In this document: positions 57,759 to 64,000 of the stretch, in pieces
Position numbering within the stretch: position 1 is the stretch's first letter
How the letters are laid out: each line of letters opens with the position of its first letter
NCBI RefSeq assembly: GCF_010015585.1
Contig: NW_022985099.1
Location: forward strand, 130,403 to 194,402
DNA from: Eremomyces bilateralis CBS 781.70
Lineage: Eukaryota; Ascomycota; Dothideomycetes; Eremomycetales; Eremomycetaceae
Direction of reading: 5' to 3'
DNA length: 64,000 nt
Position numbers and translations under genes: made by a program
Notes under the pieces: generated by a model
Seen by the model: only the letters and a program-made list of their open reading frames with translations
Told to the model about the DNA's origin: nothing
Databases searched by the model: none

Positions 57759-59376
57759 CTATGCCGCAACAATATCCCCATCCACGCACCATGTCCCCGG
57801 CGCAACAGGCCCCATATCCACCCACCCTCCATGATCGCAAACCAAGAACCCACTTCCCAGCCCACCCCCACCTCCGCACACCACATCGCTCCATCCACGG
57901 AACACCCCCTGAACGGCCGATCGCGCACGCAATGGTCGTTCTGGTAGTTCCCGGCGGCAGTGGCGACAGCTGTGGTAAGCACATCATGCCGGTCGCCACG
58001 GTGTGGAGGAAGCCGTACGACCAGCCGGAGCTGTCCACTTGGCCTCAGGTGATCAATTGGGTTGGGGACGCAGAGGAAGGAGCCAGGGATGCAGGGCAGC
58101 CAGGCAGAAGAGTCGCCGGTGACGTAGGGAGGGGTGGCGTTGTCTATGGGGGAAGGGGATGGGGATGGAGACCAGGTTGAGATAGGCGGAGGCAAGTCCC
58201 AAGATGAAGAGCTGGGCGCCGTTGGGGGGAGTGTAGGCGTTACGGTGACGGTAGGGCCCACGCAGGCGCACTTGCGGTCGATGATATCTCACCAGTAGGC
58301 GGGAGGACAGTCGCAGTCTTCGATTCGCACGCAGGTGGGGGATGGCCCGAAGGTGATGGTCATGGTCATGGTGACGTCGAGCTCGTCGGTGGAGTAGTCC
58401 GAACTCTCCGAAGAGGACGAATAGTGGTGGTGGCAGCCTCCGCCTCCGCCTCCGAAGGCTGGCATTGAGGTGTACGGGCTTGAAAGGTATGGGCGGTTGG
58501 CGAAGGCCGCTGGCGTTGGTGTGTTCATGTCACCGAGCATCGTCGTGCCGCCCATAACATGGTATCGGGTGGCAGGATCGGGGGCAGCGGAAATAGCCGC
58601 AGAGATTTCTGGTCCCGGTATTGGGTTTGGCAGGCCAATCAGTCGATCTCCAGAGGGCAGATATCCGGACGAACTACCGGGCGTGCCGTCGCAGTTTCCA
58701 GGGGTTCTAGGTGGGTTTGGACTTTGGACTCAGGCCGCCACCGTACTGGACGTCGGGTCCGGGATGTGGGAGGTCACATTCTAATTCTCCACCGTGACAC
58801 AGTCGTTGACGCTGTCGAAATTCGCAACTCACAGGTTGGGAAGGCCGTTGAAGGCCGATTCGGAACCGCTTGATCCGCCATTGACGCCCACGGCAGCGCA
58901 GTCCATGTAAAACTCTCGATTGCCGATGAAGTTTAGCCATGTCCACGCGAATATAGCGTTTCCGCTTAGGGCATACGTCGGGATCGTGAAGTAGTATGAG
59001 ACGTCTGCCAGATACCCTCCTATCATTGACTTGATGACTTTGAATGTCCTCCCCTCATCATATGAGAAGGAGAGTTGGCAGGAGTCGCCGCCATGAGTGA
59101 CTGACCCAGCCAAAGACATATTATAGGTCGCTCCAATGTCAAACGTTGCGGCCAATTGATTGACCTTGTCGTTCTGGTACCATTTGCAGGGAAGTCCGAG
59201 CCATCCCAGTTCAATGGCGAAGTCATATCATAATCGATGGGTCCATTGCGTTGCGGGGATAACGGACTTCAAAAGAGAAGCGGGTATTTCATTTGTATAT
59301 GCGGGGCTGCTAAAGCCCACAAGGGCAATAATGTCCATATTGTATACGCGGATAAAGCTGTCCGTGTCAATGCCAT
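57759..59376 (-). pseudogene. Decayed AA11 lytic polysaccharide monooxygenase with X278-like C-terminal module
   Basis: On the minus strand, an ATG at 59376 begins a signal peptide (MALTRTALSAYTIWTLLPLW, then ALAA) and then PHIQMKYP with a candidate copper-binding N-terminal His. Downstream, in shifting frames, come IDYDMTSPLNWDGSDFP, QLAATFDIGATYNMSLAGS, VTHGGDSCQLSFSYD with the second His, FAWTWLNFIGNREFYMDC, and the post-domain PGPDVQYGGGLSP. A Ser/Gly/His-rich linker follows, then a Trp/Cys-rich end in a third frame (FLVCDHGGWVDMGPVAPGTW, ending in a stop at 57759). This layout is that of AA11 chitin-active LPMOs with a C-terminal X278 module. The frame is broken by at least three premature stops (one about ten residues into the mature protein) and several small indels, and one disulphide Cys after MIGG is missing. 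Recognisable throughout, so the decay is recent. Confidence 0.85.
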
Positions 59377-59429
59377 GGTGTGTAAGATACCGTGAAGAAC
59401 CAAACGGACCTTCTCAGAAGTACGGTCTT

Positions 59430-59932
59430 CGCACTTAAAAGGTGAAGGAAGAAGCTTGACCTGCCCCCTTCCCTGTCCATGTTGGCTATCGGTCCATTAC
59501 ACGCATAAAGAATGCGGAGCGAGGGGCATGTGAGACGGTAGATAGAGGTTCCCGATTCTCAAAAACCTGAGTCACCGCTCGACTGCTCATGGTCCGCTGT
59601 GGCAGGAGGGGAGGGGAGTGGAGGAGGAATGCGCTACGCTCCATCGGAATGGGACCCGCCGACGCGTCTGGAACCTTCGAGTATATGGACGCATGATTGT
59701 CATGGAGGGGAGCAGAGAAGAAGCCAAAGTGATGATCAAGAATTGTAGAAGCTAGACCGGTCCGCTTTGATTTGGTACTCTGAAGTGCGTTGTCGAGATT
59801 GGTGATGCAGGGAGGGCAGCATTATACTCCCTATAACGTGGAGTAGTGTCGCGTCCGAGGCATGCGTATAATACGTCTGGCCTCCATGGAACTTCCAGAA
59901 AAAGCGGCTGTTTAACCACCATCCCTCGGTTC
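59430..59932. other. Intergenic between the LPMO relic and PGA2
   Basis: About 500 bases: the former LPMO promoter and the PGA2 3' flank. No gene or repeat recognised. The 59752-59973 and 59846-60121 frames are shadows of, or overlap, PGA2. Confidence 0.4.
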
Positions 59933-60424
59933 TTAGTCCACGAGAAATTGATCGATCTCCTTGTCGCTGTCATGTTCCTTCAAGGCCTGCTCGTGCTCTT
60001 CCAGCTTCTGCCTGATAATCTTCCGTTGTCGTACCCTGGCTTTCTTCCCCCAGTCGGCCGTGTTGTCTACCTCTTCATCCGTATCGCTATCCACACCGGG
60101 TATAGGTATCGGCCGGCTTGATCCACGACGGAGGTCGTTCGCTGTCATCAAGGCGGCTTCCTCTTTCGTTTCCTTGTCCACGCGCTCGTGCTCGCTGGCC
60201 TGCTTCTTTTCACCCAGCTTCTGCAAGAGGGGGCGGACGATCAACATGTAGCCGCCTATTACCATGATCAATCGGATGTAGTCTTTCGCTCGTAGTCGAG
60301 AAAATGATGAGGCAGTGTTGGTCTTGAAGTTCTGAGCCCAGGTCGTTAAAAGACTTGCCAGTCGGGTTAGGTCTTCGAGAAGTCTCTGTGCCATCTCGGC
60401 AGGGTTTGGACCTCTGGAAGCCAT
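59933..60424 (-). CDS. PGA2: PGA2-type trafficking protein, 163 residues
   Basis: Intronless. One transmembrane helix (DYIRLIMVIGGYMLIVRPLL) after a short amphipathic N-terminus (EDLTRLASLLTTWAQNFKTN). A charged cytosolic tail follows with EKKQASEHERVDKETKEEA, an acidic GVDSDTDEEVDN, and a terminal WGKKARVRQRKIIRQKLEEHEQ helix. This is the Pga2 family layout; in yeast it is an ER protein needed for processing of Gas1 and ALP. The open frame extends 61 codons upstream (to 60607), but the upstream part is low-complexity and unlike the family. The Met at 60424 (MASRGPNPAEMAQ) is taken as the start. Confidence 0.85.
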   Translation of the reverse strand: MASRGPNPAEMAQRLLEDLTRLASLLTTWAQNFKTNTASSFSRLRAKDYIRLIMVIGGYMLIVRPLLQKLGEKKQASEHERVDKETKEEAALMTANDLRRGSSRPIPIPGVDSDTDEEVDNTADWGKKARVRQRKIIRQKLEEHEQALKEHDSDKEIDQFLVD

Positions 60425-60607
60425 TTGGTGAGGCTTGAGTTCTCTTGCAGAGTTTGATATGGGTTCGGTCGACCAAGAAAGTCGATGCGACGCGGAGTTG
60501 GTATGCTGGCGATTATGATGCGGTTTCGATGGGATTGATCGATAGATCTCTGTTGCTGAGCTCTCTAGCGAGTTGCCAATACGGCAATAAGATTTGAGAT
60601 TTGGCAC

Positions 60608-61250
60608 TCTTGAATCTAATCACAATTGGTTCTGAACAATTGGTTTTGAGAGGATCAATTCAGCACACGAAACGCATTCATGGAATGACAATAAGGAATG
60701 GATAGGAATGAAATATTACGAAAGCTTGAAATTTGAAACTCCGGCGCGACCCGCAGTCGCCTCTCTCAGCAAGGACCAGATCCCCCTGTCGATGATCATT
60801 GATCACAGATCATCGATGATCGATGGACTTGCTGCCGGTCTTCCGTACGACCGTACCATAGTGGAATCAAATCACCACGAGGACGCCGCCGATCCGAAGT
60901 TTGAACTCGTCCTGACTCCTGAATTCTTAATCCTGAATCCTGAAGTTTCTGGAACTCCTTGTCATTGGGTATCTGATATGATATATCAATATGTATGTGA
61001 CGGATAATGGTGAAAGGCCAATGATACAATGCCGCCGTAATAATGCACGATTCTTGTATACGGCATGGTAAGTGCAGTAGTAGGTACTTAGTACTCAATC
61101 CTTCCAAGATCTATGTGGTCTGGAAACTCTGTCAATTAAGAGACACGACCTGCTCATTCCCCTCCTCGGTCTGTTCATATTCTACCTTTCAAAATAGTCC
61201 TTAGATAGACTGCACTGTCTGACCCTTCGATTGCGAGCAACTCAGGTGCA
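60608..61250. promoter_or_regulatory. Promoter region between PGA2 and the short-chain dehydrogenase (divergent)
   Basis: The divergent start codons at 60424 and 61251 put both promoters here. It contains a cluster of GATCA/TGATC motifs at about 60791-60830 (several overlapping small dyads) and short TCCTGAA direct repeats at about 60917-60945. No gene called. Confidence 0.4.
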
Positions 61251-62054
61251 ATGGCACGAATCCTCATCACCGGTTCCTCCGATGGAATTGGATCTCTCTG
61301 CGCCCGCGTGTTCGTGAAGGACGGACACAAGGTCGTCCTGCATGCCCGGAGCGAACAGCGCGCCAAGGATGCGACGAACCTGTGTCCTGGCGCCGAAACC
61401 GTCGTCGTGGCCGACCTCTCGAATATCGCCGAGATGAAGCGAATGGCAGAAGAGGTGAACAAGCTGGGTGACTTTGATGTGGTCATCCACAACGCTGGCC
61501 TGTATCGTGGCCCGTTCCAACGAACCGAAGATGGATACCCGAGTCAGTTCGCCGTGAACACGGTGGCGCCCTTCATTTTGACGTGTTTGATCAAGCGACC
61601 GAAGCGGCTTATCTACCTCACAAGCATTTTTCATCAATCGTGCGATCCGAGCTTGAATGACATCACCTGGAAGAACCGTGGAGAGGAGCAATGGAATGAC
61701 AATCAAGGCTACCACGACACCAAATTTCATACCGTGCTGCTGGCGAACGCGGTAGCTCGGAGGTGGCCGCACGTCCTCAGCAACGCCCTGGATCCCGGCT
61801 GGGTTCCAACGAAGATGGGCGGGTCCAATGCCACCGGGGACATCAACGACACGGTGAAAACGTACGAGCTGCTGGCTGTTGGTGACGTCCATACGACGGG
61901 CAAGTACTTCTGCGATTCAAAGGAAGCGAATCCCATAGAGCCTGCACTAGACACTAAGCTTCAGGACCGCTTCATCGACATCATGGAGGATATCACCGGA
62001 ATCAAACTTCCTGAGGAGAACCTCCCCTCGGGAACGAGCACCTCGACGAGGTGA
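61251..62054 (+). CDS. Short-chain dehydrogenase/reductase, 267 residues
   Basis: Intronless. A classical SDR: the nucleotide-binding ITGSSDGIGSLCA at residues 6-18, VVADLSN (adenine ring contact), HNAG at about 84-87, and the catalytic Tyr-Lys pair in YHDTK, preceded by the LTSIFHQ serine strand. After the active site comes NALDPGWVPTKMGG, typical of the family. An Arg after the second strand (HARSEQR) favours NADP(H). SDRs of this type reduce or oxidise a wide range of carbonyls and alcohols; the substrate is unknown. The neighbours (PGA2, a small secreted protein) do not define a pathway. No signal or membrane segment is evident, so it is likely cytosolic. Confidence 0.88.
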   Translation: MARILITGSSDGIGSLCARVFVKDGHKVVLHARSEQRAKDATNLCPGAETVVVADLSNIAEMKRMAEEVNKLGDFDVVIHNAGLYRGPFQRTEDGYPSQFAVNTVAPFILTCLIKRPKRLIYLTSIFHQSCDPSLNDITWKNRGEEQWNDNQGYHDTKFHTVLLANAVARRWPHVLSNALDPGWVPTKMGGSNATGDINDTVKTYELLAVGDVHTTGKYFCDSKEANPIEPALDTKLQDRFIDIMEDITGIKLPEENLPSGTSTSTR

Positions 62055-62305
62055 TCCCGGTGACAATATATTGCTCTCTGTCGGCTGTTACATGTTCGTC
62101 ATGTCACTACGCATAAGATAATACATATCAAGAGCACAGTCCTAAAGCAATATTCTTTCAATAGAGAGGTTCGGCAATGTATGTCCTTAAATTTATATCA
62201 CCGTCTGGCTGCAGATGCACATTCCTCAAGCATCCAATCTTCAAATTCATCATGGCTCCCCTTCTTGGAAACGGCATGGCATCAGCCCATCACCAACTCC
62301 GCTTA

Positions 62306-62731
62306 TCACGAACAGTAGACCCATGGCTTGACGCTATACGGCGAGTCCGGAATCCCACACGTATTCGGACAATAAATCAACTCCTCATCATCCCCAAGCG
62401 GTACACACGTCAACGCCGGCACCCCGTCATCGCTCACCCCCGTCGGGAAGCTGTAATCCCCAATATAATCCGGGGGCTCGCAGCCGGTGAAGGAGATACC
62501 CTCGTGACCCAGCAGGGTGTAGTTGCCCTCGCACAGCCATGTGTTGAAGCGAGGATATCCGTAGATGAGACCATCCTGGCAGACGTCGGAGTCGGAGAAC
62601 CAGATGTCGTAGCGGCCGCCTTTGACGGAGCCGGAGCCGCAGTTCTCGTTCTTGTTGCCGATATAAATGGTTTGAAGGGCGGTGGTGGATGCCACGAGGG
62701 CGGTTAGAGTGGTGAGGAGGGAGAAGTGCAT
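62306..62731 (-). CDS. Small secreted cysteine-rich protein, 141 residues
   Basis: Intronless. It has a clear signal peptide (MHFSLLTTLTALVASTTALQ, cleavage likely after the TALQ or STTA region), then a mature domain of about 120 residues with eight cysteines and many Gly, Tyr and Asp residues: ENCGSG, DSDVCQDG, TWLCEGNYT, FTGCEPPD, LTCVPLG, YCPNTCG and a terminal WVYCS. An even cysteine number suggests four disulphides. One NYT N-glycosylation site is present. I do not recognise the family. Size and composition fit secreted effector-like or surface proteins of fungi. The opposite-strand frame at 62177-62707 is a shadow. Confidence 0.72.
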   Translation of the reverse strand: MHFSLLTTLTALVASTTALQTIYIGNKNENCGSGSVKGGRYDIWFSDSDVCQDGLIYGYPRFNTWLCEGNYTLLGHEGISFTGCEPPDYIGDYSFPTGVSDDGVPALTCVPLGDDEELIYCPNTCGIPDSPYSVKPWVYCS

Positions 62732-63362
62732 GTTGGCGAGTGCAGGAATTGTGGTGTGTGATGAAGGGCTGGCTTGGGGCTGTTGCTTGGGAATCCTGAG
62801 TCCTTTGATCGCCAGTGTTCCGGGAGAACTGCTTGCTTTATGTCCTGCACTCTGTACATATACACTTCCATCGCCTCGTTGTTTAGTGGCATCAAGCCAA
62901 GCCCCATCCAGCTCTTCCTATTTATCGACATCTCGTATTGCTGCAAGTTGGCTGGATGTCTCATGTCTGCTTGTACTCAACGTCCGGAAGAAGATGTCCG
63001 CGGGAGTCGGTCACTGCATTCCACAGCTTTCGCGGGTCATCCTGTTAACCTATTCGCGGTGTGTTCCAATCATTCTCTCAGTTGTGGCTTGAAGAGAACG
63101 CCGCAATGTCACCCTCAGGCCTCAGCACCACTTGCATCATGCATGAGCGCATCACGATTTTATACGAGATCTGCTGCATCTGCAACGATTAAATTCCCTA
63201 TTTTTAGAATACGAGTATCCCACGTTTGTAAGTGGCTTCAGGTTTCTGGGCAAAACTTGAAATCGATAGTGACGTTTAGTGTTTCTCAGAGGGAACCCGA
63301 ATATGGAATAATTATCTATCTCTCCAATGGAGGGAAAGCATCGGAAGTCGGATGGGTATTTG
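62732..63362. other. Intergenic between the secreted protein and the methyltransferase
   Basis: Upstream region of the small secreted protein and 3' flank of the methyltransferase, both on the minus strand. The plus frame 62774-63379 has no recognisable features and no plausible splice structure. Nothing else seen. Confidence 0.4.
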
Positions 63363-64000
63363 CTATGCCCCCTTGGTAGCAACCCCTCGCAGTCTCACAT
63401 ACCCCAACCATTGACTCCCATCTTCCTCCCTCGTCACAATCGTCTGCAAGAGCGCAGAAACCCATCCGACACATTCATCCCTCTTCGACTCTTCAACGTG
63501 ATCAAGTACACTCGCCCCAAAGAGCTTAACCCACCCCTCCAGCCCCCCATTCTGCGCCTCCGTAAGCTTCGTCGGCCGATATTCCAGCTCGACCTTGTCC
63601 ACCGTAAACCCCACGCCCTCCAGTGCATTCTTCATCCACGCATCACTGGGGAAGAACCACGGCGACGCGGCGCGGGCGGTTTCTAATGGGCAGCCGAAAT
63701 GGAGCAGTCCAGCGGTGAGCGCGGCGTGGATCTCGGAGACATTCCCAGCGCCGCCCATCTCGAATACGAATGTCCCGCCAGGTTTGAGGGCGCGGTAGGC
63801 GGCCTCCAGAACGGAAAGGCGAGTTGAAGGGCTCCGTAGGATCCAGTGTAGTGCTGCGTTTGAGAAGACCTTGTCCCACGTGCCGTCGATAGCACCATCA
63901 CGGGACGGACCTTCGATGAGTTGGGTACAGTCTTTGACGCGAAATTCGCAGCGCGGGTGAGTTAAAGTAGGATATGCGTGTTGCGCACTCTGTATCATCG
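63363..64000 (-). CDS. SAM-dependent methyltransferase (3' part, runs off the window)
   Basis: About 212 residues are visible, in one frame open to the window edge. The segment WDKVFSNAALHWILRSPSTRLSVLEAAYRALKPGGTFVFEMGG is the post-II/III region of class I methyltransferases of the trans-aconitate methyltransferase/UbiE-like type (the FSNAALHW motif). The SAM-binding motif I (a D/E-x-G-x-G loop) should lie just upstream, outside the window, so the Met at 63998 is almost certainly internal (family pattern: S-P-x-M-I-x-x-A-x). The C-terminal part has a substrate-domain look (LTEAQNGGLEGWVKLFGAS). The substrate is unknown. No intron is seen in the visible part. Confidence 0.82.
   Translation of the reverse strand, partial: MIQSAQHAYPTLTHPRCEFRVKDCTQLIEGPSRDGAIDGTWDKVFSNAALHWILRSPSTRLSVLEAAYRALKPGGTFVFEMGGAGNVSEIHAALTAGLLHFGCPLETARAASPWFFPSDAWMKNALEGVGFTVDKVELEYRPTKLTEAQNGGLEGWVKLFGASVLDHVEESKRDECVGWVSALLQTIVTREEDGSQWLGYVRLRGVATKGA

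Noticed and set aside
58780-58835. A GTGAGT...TTAG intron in the LPMO relic
   Set aside because: The 52 bases between them themselves translate to conserved-looking LPMO sequence, and removing them leads straight to a stop; it is decayed coding sequence, not an intron.

Overview
This window looks like an ordinary chromosomal segment of a filamentous ascomycete (Pezizomycotina, most likely Eurotiomycetes; the placement is my inference). The support is: short introns of about 49-160 nt with GT...AG ends and CTAAC/CTAAT-like branch sites, compact genes on both strands, and a gene set typical of such fungi: kinesin-3/UncA, CLIP-170, a CYP53 benzoate hydroxylase, L-arabinitol dehydrogenase, Zn2Cys6 and DUF2306 proteins, and an AA11 polysaccharide monooxygenase relic. 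I saw no tRNA, rRNA or CRISPR, and no retroelement or virus-like copy. The only mobile element I can support is one small terminal-inverted-repeat (MITE-like) element.

Layout, 0-19 kb: 3' part of a PHO91-type phosphate transporter; an unrecognised 466-residue protein; a gene-free stretch; an enoyl-CoA hydratase-like enzyme; small EMC6; then a cytoskeletal neighbourhood with CLIP-170, TRM5 (tRNA m1G37 methyltransferase) and, divergent from TRM5, the large kinesin-3 motor. 19-33 kb: CYP53 P450 (benzoate 4-hydroxylase), PCNA (whose start codon appears to be split by an intron), a Baeyer-Villiger monooxygenase, sorting nexin SNX4, tiny COA3 (three exons, 77 residues), and seven-exon PTA1/symplekin. 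33-44 kb: a DUF2306 membrane protein, about 3.5 kb of gene-poor DNA with the MITE and a 22-bp tandem duplication, a Zn2Cys6 transcription factor, another gene-poor stretch, and an aldose 1-epimerase. 44-64 kb: EXO1, CTNNBL1 (convergent), L-arabinitol 4-dehydrogenase, a 14-repeat ankyrin protein, a Nudix hydrolase of the diphosphoinositol-polyphosphate type, a decayed AA11 LPMO, PGA2, a short-chain dehydrogenase, a small secreted cysteine-rich protein, and the 3' part of a SAM-dependent methyltransferase cut by the window end.

Most genes are housekeeping and unrelated in pathway. Loose functional groupings are microtubule transport (CLIP-170 with kinesin-3), replication/repair (PCNA and EXO1, 20 kb apart; EXO1 carries a PIP-box-like motif), catabolism of aromatics/ketones (CYP53 and the BVMO on either side of PCNA), and sugar use (aldose epimerase, arabinitol dehydrogenase). 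I found no convincing new multi-gene system. The most noteworthy items are the intron-split PCNA start codon, the short spliced genes COA3 and EMC6, the recently decayed LPMO, and the ankyrin protein with a C-terminal CxxC pair. Exon boundaries were assigned by eye from splice consensus, reading frame and family conservation; every multi-exon model below sums to a whole number of codons.
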